Shown piece after piece: positions 9,432-18,702 of a stretch of DNA of 64,000 nt. The position numbers and the translations under genes are program-made. The stretch's first letter is position 1; each line of letters opens with the position of its first letter. The DNA lies in assembly GCA_001314705.1 (NCBI GenBank), contig LJSU01000018.1:244308-308307 (forward strand), given 5' to 3'. The notes under the pieces are model-generated. The model had not been told where the DNA came from, ran no database searches, and was given only the letters and a program-made list of their open reading frames with translations. This DNA is from Rhodobacteraceae bacterium HLUCCO07. GTDB lineage: Bacteria; Pseudomonadota; Alphaproteobacteria; Rhodobacterales; Rhodobacteraceae.

Positions 9432-10516
9432 TCATGCGCACCGGTATCAAGGCCGAGGCCGCACGGCTGAAGGCATTGTTCGAGGCGGCGGGCGCGCGGC
9501 CGGTCGAGGCGCCGGTTCTGCTCCCGGCCGAGGCGCTTCTCGATCTTTATGGCGAGGACATTCGCGCGCGCGCCTATACCACCTCGGACACGCTGCGCGG
9601 TGAGCAGATGCTGCGCCCGGATTTCACCGTTCCGGTGGTGCAGATGCACATGGCGGACGGGGCCGAGCCCGCACGCTATACCTATGCAGGCGAGGTGTTT
9701 CGTCGCCAGGAGGACGATGCCGAGCGCGCCAATGAATATGTCCAGGTTGGATACGAGGTGTTCGAGCGCGACAATCCGGCAGCGGCGGATGCCGAGGTGT
9801 TCGCCCTGATCCAGTCGGTGCTGAACGGGCTACCGCTCAGGGCGGCGACGGGCGATATCGGGCTTTTGACGGCGGCGGTTTCGGGATTGAACACGACCGA
9901 GCGGCGCAAGGCGGCGCTGATGCGTCATATCTGGCGGCCACGGCGCTTCCGGGCGCTGATGGACCGGTTTTCGGGCCGGGCCGAAATGCCGCCCACCCGC
10001 GCGGCGCTTCTGGCGAATGCGGACCCGATGGCCGCCGCGGCGCCAGTGATCGGTTTGCGCGGTCTGGACGAGATCGAAGCGCGGATCGCGGCGCTGCGCG
10101 AAGATGCCGCTGCGCCGCCGATTTCCGAGGGTGAGGTGGTGTTGATGGACGCGCTCCTGTCGGTGCGCGAGACGGTACCTTACGCGCTTGAGCAACTGCG
10201 CGATCTGGCGGTGGACATGCCCGCGATTGCACCCGCTGTCGAGCGGCTAAAGGCGCGGGCGGGGGCGATGGCGGCGCGGGGCGTGGATGTCGAACGGCTC
10301 GATTTCGAGGCATCATACGGCCGGACGCAGATGGAATACTACGACGGTTTCGTGTTCGGATTTCATGCCGAAACTCGTCCCGATCTGCCCCCTGTCGCCA
10401 CGGGCGGGCGCTATGACGCGCTGACCCGGATGCTGGGGCGCGGCGGCGAGATCCCGGCCGTGGGCGGCGTGGTGCGACCGGGGCTGATGCAGATGCTGCG
10501 GGAGGGCCGGGAATGA
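9428..10516 (+). CDS. hisZ: ATP phosphoribosyltransferase regulatory subunit
   Basis: A 362-aa HisRS paralogue without aminoacylation activity that forms a complex with short HisG for the first step of histidine synthesis. Seen: class II core remnants such as [44 protein letters not shown] and the C-terminal [18 protein letters not shown] and [12 protein letters not shown]. The ATG at 9428 overlaps the hisS stop (ATGA) and the hisG start overlaps its stop in the same way, so the three genes are one unit. Confidence 0.93.
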   Translation: MIMRTGIKAEAARLKALFEAAGARPVEAPVLLPAEALLDLYGEDIRARAYTTSDTLRGEQMLRPDFTVPVVQMHMADGAEPARYTYAGEVFRRQEDDAERANEYVQVGYEVFERDNPAAADAEVFALIQSVLNGLPLRAATGDIGLLTAAVSGLNTTERRKAALMRHIWRPRRFRALMDRFSGRAEMPPTRAALLANADPMAAAAPVIGLRGLDEIEARIAALREDAAAPPISEGEVVLMDALLSVRETVPYALEQLRDLAVDMPAIAPAVERLKARAGAMAARGVDVERLDFEASYGRTQMEYYDGFVFGFHAETRPDLPPVATGGRYDALTRMLGRGGEIPAVGGVVRPGLMQMLREGRE

Positions 10517-11208
10517 GCGTCAAGCTGGGTGTGCCGTCCAAGGGGCGGCTGATGGACAAGACGTTCGACTGGTTCGGAGCGCGCGGGATCACGCTGGCGC
10601 GGACCGGGTCGGATCGCGAATATGCCGGGGCAGTCGAGGGGATCGACGGGATCGAGCTTGTGTTGCTGTCGGCAGGTGAAATCCCGCGAGAACTGGCCGC
10701 GGGGCGCATTCACCTTGGCGTGACGGGCACGGATCTCGTTCGCGAAAAGCTCGGCGGATGGGAGCGGCAGGTCGAGGAGTTGGCGCCCCTTGGGTTCGGC
10801 CAGGCCGATCTGGTGATCGCGGTGCCGGCGTTCTGGGTGGACGTGGACACGCTTGACGATCTCGATGCGGCGGCGGCGGCCTTTCGGGCGAAGCACGGGT
10901 TTCGCATGCGGATCGCGACCAAGTATCATCGGCTGGTGCGTGAATTCCTGCGCGATCAGGGGGTGGCGGATTATCAGCTGGTCGATAGCCAGGGCGCAAC
11001 CGAGGGCACGGTCAAGAACGAGACCGCAGAGGCGATTGCCGACATCACGTCCAGCGGTGACACGCTGCGCGCCAATCATCTCAAGATTCTGGCCGATGGG
11101 CTGGTGCTCAAATCGCAGGCCACGCTGTTTCGGTCGCGCATGGCCCCCTGTGACAAGACTGACCGCAAGGTGATGGCCCGGCTGCTGGAGCGGTTGCAGG
11201 TGAATTGA
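10513..11208 (+). CDS. hisG: ATP phosphoribosyltransferase, short form
   Basis: Catalytic subunit (231 aa) that joins ATP and PRPP in the committing step of histidine biosynthesis. Seen: the N-terminal LGVPSKGRLMDKT, GVTGTDLVREK, RIATKYHRLVREF and the PRPP-binding region QGATEGTVKNETAEAIADITSSG. It lacks the C-terminal regulatory domain of long HisG, consistent with dependence on HisZ encoded immediately upstream with an ATGA overlap. Confidence 0.96.
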   Translation: MSVKLGVPSKGRLMDKTFDWFGARGITLARTGSDREYAGAVEGIDGIELVLLSAGEIPRELAAGRIHLGVTGTDLVREKLGGWERQVEELAPLGFGQADLVIAVPAFWVDVDTLDDLDAAAAAFRAKHGFRMRIATKYHRLVREFLRDQGVADYQLVDSQGATEGTVKNETAEAIADITSSGDTLRANHLKILADGLVLKSQATLFRSRMAPCDKTDRKVMARLLERLQVN

Positions 11209-11227
11209 GGAAGGCGCCCCCGGCGCG

Positions 11228-11506
11228 GTGCTTTTCAGTTTCATGAACCGCTTGATCGAGGGCACAGGCGTGAACTTCGACTATGCCGGCCAAGAGGCAT
11301 TGCGCGACATCTACCGGCTATATGGCGAAAAGCTCAAACGGATGCTGGCCGAGAAGCCCTTATCGGGGCGGATTACAGAACCCCGATTTCCGCGAGCTTG
11401 GCCGAAAGCTCCGGCGGCAGGTCGTCATCGCTGGTCCGACCAGGGGAGATATCGGGTGGTGCGTCTTTTGGATCGAGATAGCGCCAGCCCTGGAACGGTC
11501 GTTTGA
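11228..11506 (+). other. Unrecognised short open frame after hisG
   Basis: A GTG-started frame of 92 codons begins 20 bases after hisG. The first 45 or so residues (FMNRLIEGTGVNFDYAGQEA and following EALRDIYRLYGEKLKRML) look protein-like, while the remainder lies antisense over the 3' end of the DUF1489 gene and looks like shadow. It may be a decayed fragment; I do not recognise it. Confidence 0.2.
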
Positions 11507-11804
11507 GCGCGGGCGCGGTGCGGAGCAATTCGGGGGCAAGCACGATGGCGCAGCGGCGGATGCCGTCCTGCCGTGTCACTTCGTCAAGCCGCAGGATGCG
11601 CTGGCGCGCCTGCACCACGCCCTTGATCACCCAGTAGATCGAGCCTCCATCCAGCAGCTCGGCCTCGCGACGCGGCCACATTCGGGTGACGTGACGCGGC
11701 AATCCATCCGCGGTCTGGGCCTCTTTTCGGGCCTGCCATGCGGTCAGATCGTCCAACGTTTCGGTGCCGACACTGAGCTTGATAAGGTGTATCTTGTTCG
11801 ACAA
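11373..11804 (-). CDS. DUF1489 family protein
   Basis: A 143-aa conserved alphaproteobacterial protein of unknown function. The family pattern is seen in HLIKLSVGTETLDDLTAWQ near the N-terminus, the conserved RMWPRREAELLDGGSIYWVI and the C-terminal PFQGWRYL. No signal peptide or membrane segment is visible, so it is probably cytosolic. It is divergent from nrdJ, sharing a 158-base intergenic stretch. Confidence 0.82.
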   Translation of the reverse strand: MSNKIHLIKLSVGTETLDDLTAWQARKEAQTADGLPRHVTRMWPRREAELLDGGSIYWVIKGVVQARQRILRLDEVTRQDGIRRCAIVLAPELLRTAPALKRPFQGWRYLDPKDAPPDISPGRTSDDDLPPELSAKLAEIGVL

Positions 11805-11962
11805 TTGTTCGCCTCCACCAGATATGGTAGACTAGGAGCCTTCCATTGATTCTGCCACAGGTTCTGACGAATTCCTTTCGTGTCGGCCATGCCGCGATTG
11901 ACCGCGACGGCACGTCCGCCTAGTTTCGTCTCCCTGCACACCACCGGCCGAGGACACTGCCC

Positions 11963-14227
11963 ATGACCCGTTTCGCTGCCCCGATCGCCGAACAGATATG
12001 GGACATGAAATACCGCCTCAAGCAGGCCGATGATACGCCTGTGGACATGAGCGTCGAGGATACGTGGCGGCGAATCGCGCGGGCACTGGCCAAGGTCGAG
12101 ACCGACCGGGAGAGCTGGGAAGAGCGATTCTATCACGCGCTCGAGGATTTCAGGTTCCTGCCGGCCGGCCGGATCACCGCCGGTGCGGGAACCGCGCGCA
12201 GCGTGACCCTGTTCAACTGTTTCGTTATGGGCACCATCCCCGACAGCATGGCCGGCATTTTCGACATGCTGAAAGAGGCCGCGCTGACCATGCAACAAGG
12301 TGGCGGTATCGGCTATGACTTCAGCACCATCCGGCCCAGGGGGGCCGAGGTCAGGGGCGTGGCGGCGGATGCCAGCGGCCCGCTTTCCTTCATGGACGTG
12401 TGGGACGCGATGTGCCGCACCATCATGAGCGCCGGCAGCCGCCGTGGTGCGATGATGGCAACGATGCGCTGTGATCACCCGGATATCGAGGATTTCATTT
12501 CCGCGAAATCCGATCCGGCGCGGCTGCGCATGTTCAACATGAGCGTGCTGGTGACGGATGCCTTCATGGAGGCGGTGAAGTCGGGTGGCATGTGGGATCT
12601 CGAGTTCGGCGGCAAGGTCTATCATACGGTCGAGGCGCGCGACCTGTGGAACAGGATCATGCGCGCAACCTATGATTATGCCGAGCCGGGGGTGATCTTC
12701 ATCGACCGCATCAACCAGGCCAACAACCTTGGCTATTGCGAGACGATCTCGGCCACGAACCCGTGTGGCGAACAGCCTCTGCCGCCCTATGGCGCCTGCC
12801 TGCTGGGCTCGATCAACCTTGCGCGGCTGGTGAAAGACCCGTTCGGCGAAGGGGCGCAGATCGACAAGGGTGAACTGGCCGATCTGGTGACTGTCGCGGT
12901 GCGGATGATGGATAACGTGGTGGATGCGTCGCGTTTCCCGCTCGAGGCACAGGCGCGCGAGGCGCAGGCCAAGCGCCGGATCGGGCTGGGGGTAACGGGG
13001 CTGGCCGATGCGTTGCTGATGATGGGGCTCAGATATGGCAGCGATGAAGCCGCCGCGCAGACCGAAACCTGGTTGCACGAGGTTGCGCGGGCGGCCTACC
13101 TGGCCTCGGTCGATCTGGCGCGGGAAAAAGGGGCGTTTCCGCTCTTCGACGCCGAGAAATTCCTGGCCTCGGGCACGATGCAGCAGATGGACGCGGATGT
13201 GCGTGCGGCAATTTCCGAACATGGCATCCGCAACGCGCTTTTGACGTCGATCGCGCCGACCGGCACGATCAGCCTTTATGCCGGGAATGTCTCGAGCGGG
13301 ATCGAGCCGGTCTTTGCCTATGCCTACAAGCGCAAGGTCCTGCAAAAGGACGGGTCGCGGACCGAGGAAGAGGTGGTCGATTTCGCCGTCCAGATGTGGC
13401 GCGACCGGTTCGGCGACGAACCGCTGCCCGAATATTTCGTCAACGCCCAGACACTTGCGCCGTCGGATCATGTCAGGATGCAGGCAGCGGCGCAGAAATG
13501 GGTGGACAGCTCGATCTCGAAAACGATCAACGTGCCCGAAGATATCGGGTTCGAGGCGTTCAAGGATGTTTACATGCAAGCCTATGAGACGGGCTGCAAG
13601 GGCTGCACCACCTACCGGCCGAACGAGATCACAGGCAGCGTGTTGAGCGTGAGCGAAAAGACCGAGGACGCCCCCGAGACCGATCAGGGCGCGGATGTGA
13701 TCTACATGTCCGAACCGCTCGACCGGCCCAAGGCGCTGGAAGGGACGACCTACAAGCTCAAATGGCCCGACAGCGAGCATGCGATCTATCTCACGGTGAA
13801 CGATATCGTTGTCAACGGTACGCGGCGGCCGTTCGAAGTGTTCATCAATTCCAAGAACATGGAGCATTTCGCCTGGACCGTTGCGCTGACACGGATGATC
13901 TCGGCGGTGTTCCGGCGCGGTGGCGACGTGAGTTTCGTGGTCGAGGAACTCAAGGCCGTGTTCGACCCGCGCGGCGGCGCGTGGATGGAGGGCAAATACA
14001 TCCCGTCGATCCTCGCGGCGATCGGTGGCGTGATCGAACGGCACCTGATCTCGATCGGTTTCATCGCAGGCGAGGGCATGGGCCTGAAAACCGATCCGCA
14101 GGCCCAAGTGGTCAATCTCGACGCACCACCAAGAGGCGCGGCCTGCCCCAGTTGCGGACAGTATGACATGCGCATGGTCGAAGGCTGCATGACCTGCATG
14201 AGTTGCGGCCACTCGAAATGCGGCTGA
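11963..14227 (+). CDS. nrdJ: Adenosylcobalamin-dependent ribonucleotide reductase (class II)
   Basis: Makes deoxyribonucleotides with coenzyme B12, independent of oxygen. 754 aa. Seen: FLPAGRITAGAGT, the substrate region NCFVMGTIPDS, QQGGGIGYDFSTIRPRG, the active-site NPCGEQPLPPYGAC, and APTGTISLYAGNVSSGIEP. The C-terminus carries a Cys-rich zinc-ribbon-like end (CPSCGQYDMRM ... CMTCMSCGHSKCG) that would include the shuttle cysteines. I looked for a cobalamin riboswitch in the 158-base leader and saw no recognisable B12 box. Confidence 0.95.
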   Translation: MTRFAAPIAEQIWDMKYRLKQADDTPVDMSVEDTWRRIARALAKVETDRESWEERFYHALEDFRFLPAGRITAGAGTARSVTLFNCFVMGTIPDSMAGIFDMLKEAALTMQQGGGIGYDFSTIRPRGAEVRGVAADASGPLSFMDVWDAMCRTIMSAGSRRGAMMATMRCDHPDIEDFISAKSDPARLRMFNMSVLVTDAFMEAVKSGGMWDLEFGGKVYHTVEARDLWNRIMRATYDYAEPGVIFIDRINQANNLGYCETISATNPCGEQPLPPYGACLLGSINLARLVKDPFGEGAQIDKGELADLVTVAVRMMDNVVDASRFPLEAQAREAQAKRRIGLGVTGLADALLMMGLRYGSDEAAAQTETWLHEVARAAYLASVDLAREKGAFPLFDAEKFLASGTMQQMDADVRAAISEHGIRNALLTSIAPTGTISLYAGNVSSGIEPVFAYAYKRKVLQKDGSRTEEEVVDFAVQMWRDRFGDEPLPEYFVNAQTLAPSDHVRMQAAAQKWVDSSISKTINVPEDIGFEAFKDVYMQAYETGCKGCTTYRPNEITGSVLSVSEKTEDAPETDQGADVIYMSEPLDRPKALEGTTYKLKWPDSEHAIYLTVNDIVVNGTRRPFEVFINSKNMEHFAWTVALTRMISAVFRRGGDVSFVVEELKAVFDPRGGAWMEGKYIPSILAAIGGVIERHLISIGFIAGEGMGLKTDPQAQVVNLDAPPRGAACPSCGQYDMRMVEGCMTCMSCGHSKCG

Positions 14228-14605
14228 CGTTCAAGGAAAAAGGAGCGTTGCGGCCGCGCAATTGCACCCGCGGAAGTGCCGGGAACCCGTGGCAATGCTG
14301 TGCGTTACAACGGCTATCGACGCCGTGACCACCCTCAAAGATGTGGCGCGGATACCGCGAGAGGACATGCCGAAACGCGTGGCCGCGCTCACCACGATGA
14401 TCATGGAAAAGTTCCTCGATCCGGGGGATGCTGCCGTGAGTAGGCATCGAGGCCAACCACAGAGCCGAAGGGCTGATCAGGAGAAGAGATCCCAAGCATA
14501 TTGTCCGGGACATCCCGGCTCGATCCAAGCCGCCCTTAAGGCAAAATGGAGGATCCAAGATCCAGGCTTTGCGGATATTGCATGAAAATCTGCGGATATT
14601 GCATG
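14228..14605. other. Gene-free stretch beyond tRNA-Arg 3' end
   Basis: No gene is supported. A plus-strand frame from 14262 to 14585 contains a protein-like run (TTLKDVARIPREDMPKRVAA then LTTMIMEKFLDPG) without recognisable family, followed by Arg/Gln-rich text typical of out-of-frame translation. It could be a decayed gene fragment. Position next to a tRNA 3' end would fit an old integration scar, but no duplicated tRNA end was found. Confidence 0.3.
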
Positions 14606-14607
14606 AA
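14571..14607. repeat. Tandem 16-base repeat, period 21
   Basis: GCGGATATTGCATGAA occurs at 14571-14586 and identically at 14592-14607, separated by AATCT. It lies just past the tRNA-Arg gene in AT-richer DNA than its surroundings. Confidence 0.85.
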
Positions 14608-14630
14608 CATCAATGCCTTGAATTGATGTT
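14606..14630 (-). terminator. Hairpin directly downstream of tRNA-Arg
   Basis: AACATCAA (14606-14613) and TTGATGTT (14623-14630) form a perfect 8-bp stem with a 9-base loop. On the minus strand it starts one base after the tRNA CCA end. The trailing sequence has only a short T run, so termination or 3'-end processing is plausible, not certain. Confidence 0.4.
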
Positions 14631-14631
14631 A

Positions 14632-14708
14632 TGGCGGACCGAGGAGGATTCGAACCCCCGACCCCCTGATTCGTAGTCAGGTACTCTATCCAGCTGAGCT
14701 ATCGGTCC
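14632..14708 (-). tRNA. tRNA-Arg (ACG)
   Basis: The 77-base minus-strand gene folds as a cloverleaf: acceptor GGACCGA/TCGGTCC with discriminator G and an encoded CCA, D arm GCTC...GAGT, anticodon stem CCTGA/TCAGG with loop CTACGAA (anticodon ACG, reads CGU/CGC/CGA after A-to-I editing), and T arm with GGTTCGAATCC. No intron. Confidence 0.96.
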
Positions 14709-14756
14709 GTTGAGGGCGTGGGATAGCCTCAAGGGTCAGGCAATGCAAGGGGCAAA

Positions 14757-16193
14757 TCATGATTTTTCGGCCTTACGACCATTGACCGCGCTGCTCGCTT
14801 CGGACCAGCCGGCGTCGCTTTCGCCCCGGGGCAGGCGGATGGTGAATGCCGTTCCCTCGGGCCCGGTGTGATCCAGCAGAAGCTTGCCACCATGCCCGCG
14901 CACAAGTTCGGCCGATATCGCAAGCCCCAGCCCGGAACCACCCTTGCGCGCCCCGCCCTGGAAGGCGGTAAAGAGATGCTCTTGCGCCTTGGGCGGAAGG
15001 CCGGGGCCGGTATCGCTCACGGTGATGATCCAGTGGCTGTCATCCTCATGCGCCGCCACGGCAATTTCACCGCCCTGCCCGCTTCCCGTGATCGCCTGCC
15101 GGGCATTGCGCACAAGATTGGAAAGCACCCGGTAAAGCTGTTCGGGATCGGCCAGTATGATCAACCCAGCGGGAACGTCCTCGGCGAAACTGACATCGGC
15201 ATCGCCGACCGCCAGCCGCTCGCTGGCGACAACATCGCCGACCAGTTCGGACAGGTTGAGCCGCGAGAGCCGGGGCTCGGGTTCCTCGGCCTTGCCAAAG
15301 GCAAGCGTGGTCTCGCACAGGTTGACCGCCCGCGTGATCGAATTGACGAGCTTGGGGGCCATGCGCTGGACGGCCGGGTCCTTGCTCATCTCGATCCGGT
15401 CGGTGAACAGCTGCGCACTGGTCAGGATGTTGCGCAGGTCGTGGCTGATCTTGGCCACGGCGCCACCCAGCTGGGCCAGGCGTTCCTTCTGCTTCAGGGC
15501 CTGGGTCAATTGCGTTTCGAGCGATTTGAGCGCCTCTTCGGCCTCGCGCAGCTCGACCACGCCCGCGGCGGGGGTGATGATGCGGCGCGAATCCTCGGGA
15601 TCTGCGGCATAGCGCTGCATCTGCGCCACCACCCGCTTGATCGGTTTGACCAGGATCGCACGCACCACCAAAAACAGCAGTGCCGCGGTGATGACCGAGA
15701 TCACCGCCGAGAGCAGCAGAATGCGCAACCCGTAGTCGATCATCGACATGCGCAGATAATCGGTCTCCATCGACACCTCGATCAGCAATCCCGCCTCGCG
15801 CACCGGGTTGCCGATCACGCGGATGACGCGCGATTCGGGGTCGGCGAGCCGCGCCATCGCGTCGCGGATCAGGATCAGGGGTGTTGCCTCGCGCAGGTCG
15901 AAGGTTTCGTGCACGGGTTGCGGCATCGGCGAGGACAGCATGAGTTGCCGCGCCTCGTCGCGGCGCAGCACGACGTTGTATACCCCGGCATTGCGCAGCA
16001 GCTCCTCCTCAAGCCCGGGGTCGATCATGTCGTCGGCCAGCAGCGCAAGGCTGGCGATCTGGGCGCGTTCAAGGCGCGAGAGCAGGAAATCCTCGCGAAA
16101 GCGGGCGATCGAGGGAACAAAGATCAGCACCTCGGCCAGCATCACGAAAATGATGGTCAGGATCAGGAACCTTCCTGAAAGCGTGTTCAGCAT
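14757..16193 (-). CDS. Membrane sensor histidine kinase
   Basis: A 478-aa two-component sensor. TM1 is at about residues 8-28, a periplasmic sensing region follows to about 155, then TM2 (ILLLSAVISVITAALLFLVV), a HAMP-like linker, a coiled coil, the phospho-acceptor motif ISHDLRNILTSAQ with His near residue 250, an N box (LSNLVRNARQAI), DTGPGLP and GGSGLGLAIS. All kinase boxes are intact. No response regulator adjoins; the upstream genes on the same strand are a flavoprotein and a TVP38 membrane protein, about 100 bases away. Signal unknown. Confidence 0.93.
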   Translation of the reverse strand: MLNTLSGRFLILTIIFVMLAEVLIFVPSIARFREDFLLSRLERAQIASLALLADDMIDPGLEEELLRNAGVYNVVLRRDEARQLMLSSPMPQPVHETFDLREATPLILIRDAMARLADPESRVIRVIGNPVREAGLLIEVSMETDYLRMSMIDYGLRILLLSAVISVITAALLFLVVRAILVKPIKRVVAQMQRYAADPEDSRRIITPAAGVVELREAEEALKSLETQLTQALKQKERLAQLGGAVAKISHDLRNILTSAQLFTDRIEMSKDPAVQRMAPKLVNSITRAVNLCETTLAFGKAEEPEPRLSRLNLSELVGDVVASERLAVGDADVSFAEDVPAGLIILADPEQLYRVLSNLVRNARQAITGSGQGGEIAVAAHEDDSHWIITVSDTGPGLPPKAQEHLFTAFQGGARKGGSGLGLAISAELVRGHGGKLLLDHTGPEGTAFTIRLPRGESDAGWSEASSAVNGRKAEKS

Positions 16194-16295
16194 GGCTCGC
16201 GCCCCCGCGTCGTGACGGTGGCCGTGGCGCGCGCACGGCGCGGCGGGCGCATGGCCCGAGACATCGACCGTTCAACCCCGATCATCTTCACCCCT

Positions 16296-17678
16296 TCACG
16301 GCAGCCAGCGTTGCACGAGGCCAACCACCCGTTTCACGCCCTTGCTATCAAAAAGCCTGGGCGAGAAATAGGCGCCCGCGGCGCGCTTGTTGATCTCGCC
16401 CAGCGAGGGATAGGGCGAGATCATGCCCGCAATGTCACTCATCTTGAGCCTGCTGGCCAGCGCCAACGACCAGAGGTTGATATGTTCGCCCGCCTGATGG
16501 CCGACAATGGTCGCGCCCACCGGGCGGCCCTTGACGACCATCACCTTGACGAAACCGGCGGTCCGGCCCTCGGCGACGGCCCGGTCGCTGCCGGCATAGT
16601 CGAAGCGCGCCACTTCGACCCGGTCGCCATGCATCTCGCGCGCCTGCGCCTCGCTCAGGCCGGCCTGCGCCAGTTCGGGATCGGTGAAGGTGGCCCACGG
16701 TATATGGTCGGTCCGCACTTTCGCGGGCAGGCCAAACAGCACCTGCCGGATCACGAGCCCCGCGTGATAGCCCGCAACATGGGTGAATTGCGGCCCGCCC
16801 GCCACGTCGCCAACGGCCAGCACGCGGCGGTTGGTGGTTCTGAGCCGCGCATCCACCTTGATGCCCGTCCGGGTCGTCTCGATCCCGGCAGCGTCGAGGT
16901 CGAGGCTTTCGATATTCGGCTTTCGCCCCACAGCGACCAGAAGATGCGTGCCCTTGAAGACGCGCCCGTCCTTCACCTCGACCTCGATCGCGCCCGGCTT
17001 GCCGCGTATTTCGGCGGCCATGGCATCCTCCTCGATGGCGATGCCCTCGCCGCGCAGCGCGTCGAGCACCACCCCTGCCGCCTCGGGGTCGTCCTTGCCC
17101 AGCGCCTTCATGCCCTCGATCACGGTGACGTCACAGCCCAGCCGCCGATGCGCCTGCGCCATTTCCATCCCGATCGGCCCGCCACCGATGATCAGCAGGT
17201 GACCGGGCGTTTTCTCAAGGCCGAAAATCGTCTCGTTGGTCTCATGCGGCACCTTGTCCAGCCCCGGAATCGGCGGCACCAGCGGCGAGGAACCGGTGGC
17301 GATGACGATCCGCCGCGCGGTGATGCGGGCCTCGCCCGCCTCGACCTCGGTGGGCGAGACGAAGCGGCCGTATTGCGAGATGACGCGCACGCCCAGACCC
17401 TCGAACCGCTCGACGCTGTCATGCGGTTCGATCGTGGCGATGACCTTGCGCACATGGTCGAGCGCTTCGGCATGGGTGGTCTCGATTCCGGCATGGGCGC
17501 GCTTGCCCATCGCCAGCAGCGCCTTCGAGGGCACGCAACCATAGTTGAGGCAATCCCCGCCCATCCTGTGCCCCTCCAGAAGCACCACGTCGGCCCCCAT
17601 CTGCGCCGCCCCCGAGGCAACCGAAAGCCCGCCAGAGCCGCCGCCGATGACGAGGATATCGGTCTTGATCCGCTCCAT
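16296..17678 (-). CDS. FAD/NAD-dependent disulfide oxidoreductase, MerA-like
   Basis: A 460-aa class I pyridine nucleotide-disulfide oxidoreductase. Seen: the FAD-binding DILVIGGGSGGLSVA, the redox-active GGDCLNYGCVPSKALL (C-x4-C), a second dinucleotide motif LIIGGGPIGMEMAQAH, and VAVGRKPNIESL. The C-terminal His-Glu dyad region, normally HxHPTLSE, reads SPYPSLGEINKRAAG, as in mercuric-reductase-like relatives. There is no N-terminal metal-binding domain and no C-terminal Cys pair, so mercury reduction is doubtful. The start overlaps the TVP38 stop (TGATG), a pairing that suggests joint function at the membrane. Confidence 0.88.
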   Translation of the reverse strand: MERIKTDILVIGGGSGGLSVASGAAQMGADVVLLEGHRMGGDCLNYGCVPSKALLAMGKRAHAGIETTHAEALDHVRKVIATIEPHDSVERFEGLGVRVISQYGRFVSPTEVEAGEARITARRIVIATGSSPLVPPIPGLDKVPHETNETIFGLEKTPGHLLIIGGGPIGMEMAQAHRRLGCDVTVIEGMKALGKDDPEAAGVVLDALRGEGIAIEEDAMAAEIRGKPGAIEVEVKDGRVFKGTHLLVAVGRKPNIESLDLDAAGIETTRTGIKVDARLRTTNRRVLAVGDVAGGPQFTHVAGYHAGLVIRQVLFGLPAKVRTDHIPWATFTDPELAQAGLSEAQAREMHGDRVEVARFDYAGSDRAVAEGRTAGFVKVMVVKGRPVGATIVGHQAGEHINLWSLALASRLKMSDIAGMISPYPSLGEINKRAAGAYFSPRLFDSKGVKRVVGLVQRWLP

Positions 17679-18424
17679 CACAACGCCCTCCCGCGCAAGG
17701 CCCTGAGAATGACCGGCAACAGCGCCAGCGCGCAGAGCCCGAGGATCGGCAGCAGGATGTGCGGCTCGAAGATCACGCCAAGGTTCGGGCTTTCGCCACG
17801 CTCGAACACCTCGCCCAGGCCCGCACCGACCGAGGTATAGACGACGCCGCCGGGGATGATGCCCAGGAAGGTCGAGATCAGGAAACGCCGCAGCGGCACG
17901 TTCAGGAAGGCCGGGAGCAGGTTGGCCACGAAAAACGGCACCGCCGGCACCAGCCGGATCAGGAACAGCATAGACCACTGGTTCTCGTTGATCCCCTGCG
18001 TGATGCGCTTGATCGTGCCCTCGCCCGCCTCGATCCGCGCCGAAAGCCGCTCGCCAAACCCCCAGCGCGCGGCCAGAAATATGACCGTCGCCCCGATCGT
18101 CGCGGCGGCGACGTTGTAAAACGCGCCGGGAAACGTGGCAAAGAGAAAGCCGCCGGTCAGCGTCGCCACCGTGGCACCGGGCAATGAAAAGGCCACGATC
18201 ACCACGTAGGCGATGATGAACACCGCGACGGACGGCCAGTAATAGGCATCGCGAAACGCCAGCAGCGTGAGACGGTGATCGCGCAGCGTTTCGAATGTCA
18301 GGAAATCGCGCAGGGCAAAGGCGCCCACAGCCGCAACCGCCAGAATCAGCAGAAAGGGCAAGGCGCGCAGGGCGCCGGATTTTCGCGGTGATCCATCTGG
18401 TCTTGTCATATCGGTCATCTTCAT
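17678..18424 (-). CDS. TVP38/TMEM64 family (DedA-like) membrane protein
   Basis: A 248-aa integral membrane protein with about six hydrophobic segments. It contains the SNARE-associated/VTT core: PGATVATLTGGFLFATFPG, FLIRLVPAVPFFVANLLPAF and FLGIIPGGVVYTSVGAG. Family members may move lipids or small solutes; the substrate is unknown. The ATG at 18424 has an AAGGGG ribosome site; the open frame continues upstream but without hydrophobic or conserved sequence. It is translationally coupled to the flavoprotein gene; in some bacteria these two domains occur as a single chain. Confidence 0.85.
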   Translation of the reverse strand: MKMTDMTRPDGSPRKSGALRALPFLLILAVAAVGAFALRDFLTFETLRDHRLTLLAFRDAYYWPSVAVFIIAYVVIVAFSLPGATVATLTGGFLFATFPGAFYNVAAATIGATVIFLAARWGFGERLSARIEAGEGTIKRITQGINENQWSMLFLIRLVPAVPFFVANLLPAFLNVPLRRFLISTFLGIIPGGVVYTSVGAGLGEVFERGESPNLGVIFEPHILLPILGLCALALLPVILRALRGRAL

Positions 18425-18605
18425 GGTGGCCCCTTTGGGCCCGTGTCTGACACGAAACATTGTCCCGCGCCGCAAGGAACCCACGTTTCTCACGTGGCCT
18501 TGAACGCATGCGCCCGAAACGTGAGGATTTGCCACCGAAACCTCGGCATTGTAACAATTCGCCCGGTGCGCCCCCGGTTTTGTTGCAAAACCTGGCACTG
18601 GCCGT

Positions 18606-18634
18606 TTGACAGGCCGCGCGCGCGGCCCTATAGA
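18606..18634 (+). promoter_or_regulatory. Sigma70-type promoter for rpmH with palindromic spacer
   Basis: TTGACA at 18606-18611, a 17-base spacer and TATAGA at 18629-18634 form a near-consensus vegetative promoter about 68 bases before the rpmH start. The first 16 spacer bases, GGCCGCGCGCGCGGCC (18612-18627), are a perfect palindrome with alternating CG. Confidence 0.8.
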
Positions 18635-18702
18635 CCGGGCTTCGATGCATTTCCGGGACATCCGCGAGTCCGCGCCTGTTCCCAACTGACGGAGACGGAG
18701 CG

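Noticed and set aside
11805-11962. Cobalamin riboswitch before nrdJ
   Set aside because: The leader is only 158 bases, and no B12 box or typical long folded leader is visible.
11744-14212. Open frame of 822 codons antisense to nrdJ
   Set aside because: Shadow of the B12-dependent reductase; no family pattern.
16296-17678. Mercury resistance reductase
   Set aside because: The redox Cys pair is present, but the metal-binding N-domain and C-terminal Cys pair of MerA are absent and no mer genes adjoin.
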